Source: Alcanivoracaceae bacterium
Lineage (GTDB): Bacteria; Pseudomonadota; Gammaproteobacteria; Pseudomonadales; Alcanivoracaceae
Assembly: GCA_029213045.1 (NCBI GenBank)
Contig: JARGPN010000009.1
Coordinates: forward strand, 1 to 64,000
Reading direction: 5' to 3'
Length of the DNA stretch: 64,000 bases
Part shown: piece after piece, positions 56,809 to 64,000 of the stretch
Layout of the letters: each line of letters opens with the position of its first letter
How positions within the stretch are numbered: the stretch's first letter is position 1
Notes under the pieces: model-generated
Database searches by the model: none
Seen by the model: the letters and a program-made list of their open reading frames with translations, nothing else
Told to the model about the DNA's origin: nothing
Made by a program: the position numbers and the translations under genes

Positions 56809-58160
56809 CGCTTTGCTCCTTTATTACGAGTAGCGCCCGGCCTAGAGTTTCCTGAACGAGATTTTACAGCGCGCGGCTTTGTCGAACGCGGCTTTGTTGG
56901 CCCAGACTTTGTTGGCCGTGATTGTGTTGGCCGCGACGTTGCTGTTCGAGGCTTCGTTGCTCGATCATTGCTCGGTCGCGAGGAGTCGTCACCTAATGAG
57001 CGTTTTTCTGTGGCCTTTTGCGCCCGAGCAGCCGCCTTTTCAGTCGGCATGGCCTTTTTGGCAACCGGCTCTTTCTTACCCGCCGTCTTATTCGCTGTCC
57101 GTGTTCGAACGGGCTTTTGTGGCCGCTCTTCCCGAGGTGCAGCGTTAAATTCAGCGTCCGGTGCGCGGCTGTCGGCCGATGCAGGCTTTATCCCTTTCAG
57201 AGCTTTACCGCGCAACCGCGTGATTGCGCCATCAAACGCCTCATCTAAAGGTGCTTCCAAGCGCAGAAGCTCGCCCGTTTCAGGGTGCTTGAGCACTAAG
57301 GTCCGCGCATGCAAACACAGGCGGTTCACCCCAAGGGCAGCCACCTGTTCGTTAACCGAGACCACGCCATACTTACTGTCGCCTAATAAAGGAAAGCCTG
57401 AATACTGCGCATGCACGCGGATTTGGTGCGTACGGCCGGTACCCAGCGTTGCCTCAACCAACTGAAATCCATTGAGGCGCTCAAGCAACTTAAAATCCGT
57501 CAGCGACGACTTGCCGTCCCGTGATACGCGAACCACTCGCTCATTGCCTTGCTGTAGTTTCAACAACGGCGCTTCCACGCGACGATCTTGCCCTTTAAAG
57601 CCTTGGCAAAGCAGCCAGTACCTTTTTTCCACCTGTCCAAGCTGCATCATTTTCTGCAAACGACGCAAAAAAGGCCGATGGCGGGCCACCATAATGAGGC
57701 CGGACGTATCACGGTCTAACCGGTGCACCAGTTCCAGCGACTTTTCCTCAGGGCGTAACGCACGCAATGTCTCGATCAGTCCGAGACTAATGCCACTACC
57801 GCCATGAACCGCCAACCCAGCCGGCTTGTTGTATACCAGCAAGTATTTGTCTTCATATATAAGGCTGCGAGCCAAACGATCAGCCAGCCCCTGCCCCACA
57901 GACGGAGCAACAGACTCTTCACTCGTGCGCACAGGGGGAATGCGTACCTCGTCCCCTGCTTCCAAACGGGTGGTTTGTTTTGCACGCTTTTTATTCACGC
58001 GCACTTGGCCGTCGCGGATGATGCGATAAATTCGAGACTTGGGGACGCCTTTTAGGTGCACAATCAGGAAGTTATCGAGCCTTTGACCGGCACGGTCTTC
58101 GCCAATTTCGACGTAACTTACGCCTGGGGCACTGGAAGCGGATGGGGGTAGCTCTGACAT
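56805..58160 (-). CDS. rluC: 23S rRNA pseudouridine synthase RluC with long basic tail
   Basis: 451 residues. An N-terminal S4 domain (RLDNFLIVHLKGVPKSRIYR) precedes the RluA-type core with HRLDRDTSGLIMVARH, where the first Asp of RLDRDTSG is catalytic, and GTGRTHQIRVH. The core ends near residue 320. The last ~130 residues form a Lys/Arg/Pro/Ser-rich low-complexity tail with repeating SRPT and TKPR units, not present in most RluC proteins (about 320 residues). The ATG at 58160 begins the homologous region; an in-frame ATG 36 nt earlier is possible. It is divergent from rne. Confidence 0.93.
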   Translation of the reverse strand: MSELPPSASSAPGVSYVEIGEDRAGQRLDNFLIVHLKGVPKSRIYRIIRDGQVRVNKKRAKQTTRLEAGDEVRIPPVRTSEESVAPSVGQGLADRLARSLIYEDKYLLVYNKPAGLAVHGGSGISLGLIETLRALRPEEKSLELVHRLDRDTSGLIMVARHRPFLRRLQKMMQLGQVEKRYWLLCQGFKGQDRRVEAPLLKLQQGNERVVRVSRDGKSSLTDFKLLERLNGFQLVEATLGTGRTHQIRVHAQYSGFPLLGDSKYGVVSVNEQVAALGVNRLCLHARTLVLKHPETGELLRLEAPLDEAFDGAITRLRGKALKGIKPASADSRAPDAEFNAAPREERPQKPVRTRTANKTAGKKEPVAKKAMPTEKAAARAQKATEKRSLGDDSSRPSNDRATKPRTATSRPTQSRPTKSGPTKPRSTKPRAVKSRSGNSRPGATRNKGAKR

Positions 58161-58360
58161 GGCGGCGATTCTAGGGCCTGCGCACCTGCATTGCACCTAT
58201 TCAGCATGTATTCCTAGATATAGAGGGGTCGACCATCGACAGGCCCGACGTAGAAAGCGAAGCACAATGTATTTCAGGTAATAAATGGAAGCGCTGAAAC
58301 CCGCGCACACAGCGGGTTTTCATGGCTTCGGCCCGTAATGAATGAAGAATTCGTATCTCA

Positions 58361-58390
58361 TTGAACGGCCTAGTCTTTTACTGCTATAGT
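58361..58390 (+). promoter_or_regulatory. Sigma-70 promoter of rne
   Basis: TTGAAC (58361-58366), an 18-nt spacer and TATAGT (58385-58390), both close to consensus. Transcription would begin near 58397. Confidence 0.75.
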
Positions 58391-58396
58391 CAGCCG

Positions 58397-59009
58397 TCAG
58401 GCAAAATCTGCCCGCCGGCGACGCGATGCGAACATTCGCCGGAATGCCACACATCAAGGCAGGGATAAGACTCGCCCGACACAAACAAAACCGAAAAAGT
58501 TATTTCGGTCAGGCAAACAGATACCGGCGCCGCCAGTGAATTTTCCGGGCGGCAAATTGAAAACCGGATGGCCTGCAGAACGCGCCCGCGAAAACGGGGC
58601 ACAGACATGAAACGGTAACAAGCGCCGATTAAAGAAGCTTCTGACCTCCCAGACCATTTGCTCGCAACTTTTCGATGAAAACTGCTAGGCAAATGAAGAA
58701 ACGGAAAATGCAGAGGCCTCCGAACAGCTAACGCCACAAGTGTTACCTGTTGTGAAAACGAATAGTTTTGTGATGCTGGCAAACACAAAAGGCCAGCAAG
58801 ATCAGAACCGGCAAGAACGCCGCTTTTTGAGGACGTAGCTTAATCGTTCAGGTTTCAGAAGGATGTTATTCCCCTTCTGACTCGACGACACTAACCATGG
58901 TCAACACATAAAATCCATGCTTAGCCAGCCACCTGAATAACCGCTCCTCTGTCTGACGCCCGTAATGGGTTTTCTGCATGCCATCACTTTGAACAAGTGA
59001 CAGGCAAAC
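58397..59009 (+). ncRNA. Long 5' leader of rne mRNA
   Basis: About 610 nt between the predicted start of transcription and the RNase E ATG, with no credible gene. It contains several short inverted repeats, for example CCGAAAAAGTTATTTCGG near 58491 and CCGGCG/CGCCGG elements near 58415. Long structured leaders of rne mRNAs are cut by RNase E itself for autoregulation in E. coli; the same role here is inferred from length and position. Confidence 0.6.
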
Positions 59010-61910
59010 ATGAAACGTATGCTAATTAACGCAACGCACGCTGAAGAAGTGCGCGTTGCTCTGGTCGATGGACAACGACTGTACGATCTTGATATCGAAC
59101 ATCGCACCCGCGAACAAAAGAAAGCAAATATCTATAAAGGCAAAATCACCCGTGTAGAACCCTCCCTCGAAGCGGCGTTTGTCGACTTTGGCGCTGAGCG
59201 TCACGGCTTTTTACCGCTGAAAGAAATCTCCCGTCAGTACTTCCAGAAAGACCTTAAAGATGTACAAGGTCGCATCAACATCAAAGAAGTGATCCGTGAA
59301 GGACAAGAAGTCATTGTCCAAGTTGATAAGGAAGAACGCGGCAATAAAGGCGCTGCACTCTCAACCTTTATTAGCCTTGCTGGTCGCTACTTGGTACTCA
59401 TGCCGAACAACCCTCGTGCCGGGGGTATTTCCCGTCGCATTGAAGGCGAAGAGCGGCAAGAACTGAAAGACGCGATGAACGCTCTAACGATTCCTGCCGA
59501 CATGGGTGTAATCGTGCGTACCGCAGGCCTTGGCCGTTCAGCTGAAGAGCTGCAATGGGACTTGGATTACCTGCTAAAGCTGTGGAGCTCCATTGATGAC
59601 GCGTCCCAGCGCCCTGCACCTTTCCTGATTTACCAAGAATCAAACGTCATCATCCGCGCCATTCGCGATTACCTGCGTAAGGACATTGGTGAAGTACTGA
59701 TCGACTCAGAAAGCACCTACAACGAAGCTCAAGGCTTTGTGACTCAGGTGATGAGCGATTTCCAGCACAAGATCAAACTGTATAAAGACGAAACGCCGCT
59801 GTTCTCGCGCTTCCAAATCGAGTCGCAGATCGAAACCGCGTTCCAGCGTGAAGTTAAACTGCCTTCTGGCGGCTCGATTGTTATTGATCCGACTGAAGCA
59901 CTGGTGTCTATCGACATTAACTCTTCACGTGCCACGAAAGGCGCGGACATTGAAGAAACCGCTCTGCAAACTAACCTTGAAGCGGCCGACGAGATTGCTC
60001 GCCAATTGCGCTTACGTGACATTGGCGGCCTGATCGTTGTCGACTACATCGACATGGGCCCGCAGCGCAATCAACGCGAAGTTGAAAACCGCATGCGTGA
60101 AGCGCTCGAAGCAGACCGTGCGCGCGTTCAAGTTGGTCGCATCTCTCGTTTTGGTTTGCTTGAATTATCGCGCCAACGTTTACGCCCTTCTCTTGGTGAA
60201 ACCTCATCCATTGTTTGTCCACGTTGCACAGGCCAAGGCCACATTCGTGACGTGAAATCCATTGCGCTGTCATTGCTGCGTTTAATGGAAGAAGAAGTGA
60301 TGAAAGAACGCACTGGCGAAATTCAAGCGCAAGTACCTGTTCCAGTAGGCACTTATTTGCTAAACGAAAAACGCCAAGCGTTGCGGGATATGGAATCGCG
60401 CCACAACGTGCGTATTCTTATTATTCCAAACGCCAACATGGATACCCCGCACTATGAAGTGCAGCGTATTCGCGACGATCAAACCACTGAAGGCTTAGTG
60501 AGCCACGAAGTGGAATTGACCGAACAAGTTGATCCGTCATTAAGCTCTGCACAAGATGTAGAAATCAAAGTGCAAGAAGCGGCAGTAAAACTGGTTGCAC
60601 ATGATTCCGCAGCACCCGCGCCCAAAGTAGAGGCAGCACCGCAAAGCACTCCAGGTTTACTGGCAAGCTTCTTTGCTTGGCTGAAAGCGCTATTTGAATC
60701 TAGCGAGCCTGCTAAAAAAGCCCCTGCAAAAGCCCCGCAGCGTAATCGTGCTCGCCGTCCCGATGGCCGCCCACAAAATCGCACACGCGGTGGCAATCGT
60801 AACCGCAATGATCGCTCTGATAATCGCAGCGACAATACCAATCGCAATGAAAACCGTAGCGACAATCGTGGCGATAACCGCGATGAAAATCGCACGCGTC
60901 CGAGTCAACGTAACGCGGCACGTGATCGTAAAGAAGGACAGGACGACAACCGTCGCCCGAAAAGCGAAGCGCGTCAGGACAATCGCCCTGAAACACGCGG
61001 CGACAAGCCAGAGCGCAGTGAGCGCGGCGGACGTAATCGTCGTCCCCGCAATCAAAACGTAGATCGCCAGCAGGACGAAAGCAAAACCGGCGAACGTTCG
61101 GAAGAGCGCGCGAACAACGGCGAGCAGCAAGCGCAACGTCGTACCGAAGCTCGTGATGATCGCCCACGTCGTGAGCGTCATCGTCCTCGTCGCAAAGAAC
61201 GCGAAGAATTGCGTCGCCATGACGAAGATGGCAACGAAATCTTCGACACCAGCGAACAACGCGTTATCGCTGCAGCAGAACAATCTGCACAAAATGCGAA
61301 GCAAGAGCAGGCAGCCAAGCCGCCAGTTCAAGCAGAGCAGACTGCGCCGCAAACCCCTGCTCAAGCAAAACCAGCCGCTCCCGCTCCGGTAGAAAAAGCA
61401 GTAGCACCGCAACAAACCGAAGAAACTAAAGAAGCACCTGCGGCACCCGCTCCAGTAGCTCGCGAGACCGCTGCAGCGCCCCAAGCGCCAGCGGTTGAAA
61501 CGCAGACGACTGAAATGCCTAAAGCGGCTGCTCCACAAGCTACTGCGCCAGAAAATGCAGAAGCGCCAAAAGCAGCACCCGTAGCGGAGCAAGCTAAACC
61601 TGTTGCCGCGATTGAACCAACCAAACCAGTGGCGCAAGAGGCTCCAGCTGAAAACGCACCTACGAAACCCGCTACAACCCGTGCATCGAATGACCCACGT
61701 CAGGCGAACGCGAACAAGCATGTTTCGCAACAGGTTGTTGAAAACAAAGCACCTGTAGTGGCCGCTCCAGTGAACGAGTTTCTCGCGGTAGAGCACACGC
61801 CAAATGTGGCGCCAACTCTTGCCAGCAACGATCCTCGCGCAAAACGTCGTGCGGCGGAAGCAGCAGCCGCTGCCGCATCGACAGGCACTGAGCAATCAGA
61901 AGACGCATAA
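59010..61910 (+). CDS. rne: Ribonuclease E
   Basis: 966 residues; essential endoribonuclease and degradosome scaffold. S1 domain about 38-118 ([20 protein letters not shown]). The catalytic aspartates lie in [13 protein letters not shown] (about 302) and VVDYIDMG (about 345). The zinc-link is CPRC at 403-406. From about 520 the chain is disordered: a short amphipathic segment [15 protein letters not shown] (about 555) that may bind membrane, an Arg/Asn/Asp-rich region with RSDN-type microrepeats (about 580-620), REER-like arginine motifs to about 740, an Ala/Pro/Glu region, and two ASNDPR motifs near the C-terminus like those in Pseudomonas RNase E. AGG lies about eight bases before the ATG. 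Confidence 0.97.
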   Translation: MKRMLINATHAEEVRVALVDGQRLYDLDIEHRTREQKKANIYKGKITRVEPSLEAAFVDFGAERHGFLPLKEISRQYFQKDLKDVQGRINIKEVIREGQEVIVQVDKEERGNKGAALSTFISLAGRYLVLMPNNPRAGGISRRIEGEERQELKDAMNALTIPADMGVIVRTAGLGRSAEELQWDLDYLLKLWSSIDDASQRPAPFLIYQESNVIIRAIRDYLRKDIGEVLIDSESTYNEAQGFVTQVMSDFQHKIKLYKDETPLFSRFQIESQIETAFQREVKLPSGGSIVIDPTEALVSIDINSSRATKGADIEETALQTNLEAADEIARQLRLRDIGGLIVVDYIDMGPQRNQREVENRMREALEADRARVQVGRISRFGLLELSRQRLRPSLGETSSIVCPRCTGQGHIRDVKSIALSLLRLMEEEVMKERTGEIQAQVPVPVGTYLLNEKRQALRDMESRHNVRILIIPNANMDTPHYEVQRIRDDQTTEGLVSHEVELTEQVDPSLSSAQDVEIKVQEAAVKLVAHDSAAPAPKVEAAPQSTPGLLASFFAWLKALFESSEPAKKAPAKAPQRNRARRPDGRPQNRTRGGNRNRNDRSDNRSDNTNRNENRSDNRGDNRDENRTRPSQRNAARDRKEGQDDNRRPKSEARQDNRPETRGDKPERSERGGRNRRPRNQNVDRQQDESKTGERSEERANNGEQQAQRRTEARDDRPRRERHRPRRKEREELRRHDEDGNEIFDTSEQRVIAAAEQSAQNAKQEQAAKPPVQAEQTAPQTPAQAKPAAPAPVEKAVAPQQTEETKEAPAAPAPVARETAAAPQAPAVETQTTEMPKAAAPQATAPENAEAPKAAPVAEQAKPVAAIEPTKPVAQEAPAENAPTKPATTRASNDPRQANANKHVSQQVVENKAPVVAAPVNEFLAVEHTPNVAPTLASNDPRAKRRAAEAAAAAASTGTEQSEDA

Positions 61911-61951
61911 ACGAAACGGGCTAATACTTTTCACATTAGCCCACTTTCTTA

Positions 61952-62005
61952 AGCAAGCCATAAAAAAAGCCCCGCATTGTTGCGGGGCTTTTTTTATGGC
62001 TTGCT
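61952..62005. terminator. Bidirectional terminator with 25-bp perfect stem (rne / murB)
   Basis: AGCAAGCCATAAAAAAAGCC continues into CCGCA and pairs without mismatch with 61981-62005 across a 4-nt loop. Inner GCCCCGCA/TGCGGGGC with T7 on each strand makes it an intrinsic terminator for both convergent genes. Confidence 0.92.
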
Positions 62006-62015
62006 AGATTGAAAT

Positions 62016-63047
62016 TCAATCACCCAGCGCTCTCGGCAACAACACGGGCTCGCGCTCTAACGTAACGGAAAAAATTTCAGCGATTGAGTCTTGTACTCGT
62101 TTAGCAAAACTCATGACATCTGCACCCGTAGCACCACCATAATTCACTAGCACTAGTGCTTGCTGCGCATGCATGCCAACGCTTCCCTCTCTCTTGCCTT
62201 TCCATTGTGCTTGCTCAATCAGCCAGCCTGCCGCTAGCTTGTATGCACCATGAGGCTGAGGGTAACCAACAATTGAGGGGAACGAACGCTGGAGTGATTC
62301 AAACTTTTCTGATGACACCACCGGGTTTTTAAAAAAGCTGCCCGCGTTAGCCAACTCAGCAGGATCGGGCAATTTACTACGACGTAACGCACATATCAGC
62401 TCGCGAACACCATGGGCAGATTGATTTTCGGCCGCTAATGCAGAGAATCGCTCAGCCAAATCCGCATACGATAACGTTAACTTCTCTATTTTATTTAAAC
62501 GTAAACGAACGCGAGTAATCACCCATTGACCTGGCTGAACACTTTTAAAAAAACTATCTCGATAAGAAAACCCACACTGCTGTTTTGAAAAATTTCGAAC
62601 CTGCGCATCAGCCACTGACATCGCATCCAGCGATTCAAAAACATCGACCAGCTCAACGCCATAGGCACCAATATTTTGAAACGGAGCGGCGCCGACGCTG
62701 CCAGGAATCAATGAAAGGTTTTCCAGCCCCTGCCATCCCTGGGCCAAGGTGTAGTCAACCAGTTGATCCCAATTTTCTCCCGCCATGACCTCTATCAGAA
62801 CATGCTCAGAAGATTCTTCTATCACTGAAATGCCACGCATGGCGGGCTTAATAACTAAGCCGTCGATATTTTCGTGGATTAATAAATTACTGCCATCACC
62901 AATCACCGTGCGCGGCAACGGCGTAAAGCGAGGATCATTGAGGATTTCCTGGAGCTGCTGCTCCGAACTAGGCTGCGCAAACCATTGCGCCGTCGCAGGC
63001 AAACGTAATGTGTTTTTATCGGACAGCTCTACATTTTCCTGAATCAT
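62016..63047 (-). CDS. murB: UDP-N-acetylenolpyruvoylglucosamine reductase
   Basis: 343 residues, type I MurB length. FAD-binding segments are VIGDGSNLLIHENIDGLVIK and GLENLSLIPGSVGAAPFQNIGAYGVEL (cited in part). The catalytic Ser is in ANAGSFFKNPVVS, and the C-terminal Glu is in REPVLLPRAL. It makes UDP-MurNAc in the cytoplasm. The ATG overlaps the phosphatase gene stop (ATGA). Confidence 0.97.
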   Translation of the reverse strand: MIQENVELSDKNTLRLPATAQWFAQPSSEQQLQEILNDPRFTPLPRTVIGDGSNLLIHENIDGLVIKPAMRGISVIEESSEHVLIEVMAGENWDQLVDYTLAQGWQGLENLSLIPGSVGAAPFQNIGAYGVELVDVFESLDAMSVADAQVRNFSKQQCGFSYRDSFFKSVQPGQWVITRVRLRLNKIEKLTLSYADLAERFSALAAENQSAHGVRELICALRRSKLPDPAELANAGSFFKNPVVSSEKFESLQRSFPSIVGYPQPHGAYKLAAGWLIEQAQWKGKREGSVGMHAQQALVLVNYGGATGADVMSFAKRVQDSIAEIFSVTLEREPVLLPRALGD

Positions 63048-63547
63048 TGTTGCGCCCCGCAGTCACTCAACGTATCAAGCAATCTATCGCTGGCAACTTC
63101 TATTAAATCGAGCACATGGGAAAAGCCATCCGCACCGCCATAATAGGGGTCGGGCACTTCTTTAGTTTCGGGATGAAAATCGAGAAAAAGCTGAACGGTG
63201 GCAGTACTGCCTTGTGGTCTCATTGCTTCGAGATCGCGTAAATTAGCGTTATCCATCGCGAGCAAAAAATCGAATCGAAAAAAGTCGTCAGCATTGACCT
63301 GTCGAGCACGTAATGACGACATATCATAACCGCGCCGCTGCGCCGCACTTAGCGCGCGAGCATCAGGCGCTTTGCCAATATGCCAATCGCCAGTGCCGCA
63401 ACTATCAATATAAAGCTCGTCTGGCCGGCGCGGATTTGGATTATTATGAACGGAAAAATTTCGCATTTGCGCGCGCTGCCGAAATACCGCCTCGGCAGTC
63501 GGTGAACGGCAAATATTGCCTAAACAAACAAACAACACTCGCGGCAT
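63044..63547 (-). CDS. Low-molecular-weight protein-tyrosine phosphatase
   Basis: 167 residues. The P-loop is VCLGNICRSPTAEAVF (C-x5-R-S) at the N-terminus, and VPDPYYGGADGFSHV carries the general-acid aspartate. The role in this organism is unknown; relatives act on tyrosine kinases of capsule export, but no such genes are in the window. It follows kdsB by 4 nt and overlaps murB, as in Pseudomonas. Confidence 0.95.
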   Translation of the reverse strand: MPRVLFVCLGNICRSPTAEAVFRQRAQMRNFSVHNNPNPRRPDELYIDSCGTGDWHIGKAPDARALSAAQRRGYDMSSLRARQVNADDFFRFDFLLAMDNANLRDLEAMRPQGSTATVQLFLDFHPETKEVPDPYYGGADGFSHVLDLIEVASDRLLDTLSDCGAQQ

Positions 63548-63551
63548 ATGA

Positions 63552-64000
63552 TTATCCGGCTAAGATTTCACGCACGCGCTGCAAATCAGCGTCGGTATCA
63601 ACGCCACCCGGCACATCGGCGCAGGCAGGTGCAATATGAATTCGTACACCGTTCGCCATCGCGCGCAATTGCTCCAGCGCCTCTGTTGTTTCTAGCTCTG
63701 CCGCAGGCCACTGCACAAATTGATGCAAAAACTTAACGCGATAGGCGTAAATGCCGATATGCCGCCACCAATTTCCTTCAGGCAACGCATCGTTTGGCGC
63801 ATCAAACTGTTTATCCTGCGACGCCCCTAACTGTGCAAATGCATCGCGGTGCCACGGAATCGGTGCGCGACTAAAGTACAGTGCGATTCCCGCGTTATCG
63901 AACACGGCCTTCACTATATTGGGGTTAAATAAATCACGGCGCGATCGAATTGGCTCACACAAAGTTGCCATCCCGCAATCAGGGTGCGCGGCGAGATTTG
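63552..64000 (-). CDS. kdsB: 3-deoxy-manno-octulosonate cytidylyltransferase (partial, right edge)
   Basis: The C-terminal 148 residues of KdsB; the frame is open to the window edge, so the N-terminus lies outside. The internal methionine at 63971 is not the start: the frame continues upstream as [35 protein letters not shown] and [19 protein letters not shown] are KdsB signatures. It activates Kdo for lipid A/LPS core. Confidence 0.96.
   Translation of the reverse strand, partial: NLAAHPDCGMATLCEPIRSRRDLFNPNIVKAVFDNAGIALYFSRAPIPWHRDAFAQLGASQDKQFDAPNDALPEGNWWRHIGIYAYRVKFLHQFVQWPAAELETTEALEQLRAMANGVRIHIAPACADVPGGVDTDADLQRVREILAG

Noticed and set aside
58390-58788. 132-codon minus-strand frame in the rne leader
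   Set aside because: No ribosome-binding site or domain; it lies within the predicted untranslated leader.
60690-61895. 401-codon minus-strand frame opposite the RNase E tail
   Set aside because: It is the complement of a low-complexity Arg/Ala/Pro-rich region lacking stops; the product is Cys/Phe/Arg-rich nonsense.

Overview
The window is chromosomal DNA of a gammaproteobacterium, most probably from the Pseudomonadales/Oceanospirillales side. The evidence is gene order: kdsB, a tyrosine phosphatase, murB, rne, rluC, a HAD phosphatase, sppA, maf, yceD, rpmF, plsX, fabD, fabG, acpP, fabF, pabC, mltG, tmk, holB, a PilZ gene and tatD lie as they do in Pseudomonas. The nitrate-assimilation block also has the Pseudomonas layout, with a phosphatase/kinase gene next to the nitrate transporter. 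No rRNA or tRNA gene was seen. Names rest on motifs read from the translations; no database search was possible.

Layout. (1) 1-2224: the distal end of a long type I-F CRISPR array (37 spacers in view). The leader and cas genes must lie left of the window. (2) 2225-12545: recQ, a DUF4282-like membrane protein, an exported glutaminase, a porin plus a very small phosphate-binding-protein-like protein, class I fumarase, and a yihY/acylphosphatase/hydrolase operon on the minus strand. (3) 12669-20997: a tightly overlapping plus-strand run, arsC, wrbA, DUF2069, RDD, SpoIIM-like, DUF4129, DUF4350, MoxR ATPase, DUF58. Its last six genes look like one envelope-associated machine. (4) 21063-21193: REP-like palindromes. 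(5) 21204-29235: a minus-strand trio of a 1675-residue surface protein with an N-terminal heme c site, an outer-membrane beta-barrel, and a lipoprotein with three heme c motifs. I consider this the least described system here. (6) 29375-39706: assimilatory nitrate/nitrite reduction (nirB, nirD, FAD reductase, nitrate reductase) divergent from a nitrate transporter and a PP2C/kinase fusion. The gap between them carries two opposed sigma-54 promoters around three NtrC-like boxes. (7) 39711-42671: DUF1285, TetR, a class V aminotransferase and a nearly empty stretch with two facing terminators. (8) 42672-64000: housekeeping genes for recombination, thymidylate kinase, polymerase III delta prime, fatty-acid synthesis, ribosomal protein L32, RNase E with a long leader, and cell-wall/LPS precursors, cut off in kdsB at the right edge.

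How it fits together. Nitrate enters through the transporter, is reduced to nitrite by the Mo-enzyme fed by the FAD subunit, then to ammonium by NirBD, under apparent NtrC/RpoN nitrogen control. The fab/plsX/acpP block makes acyl chains for phospholipid. RNase E and RluC, divergently transcribed, both carry long low-complexity basic tails.
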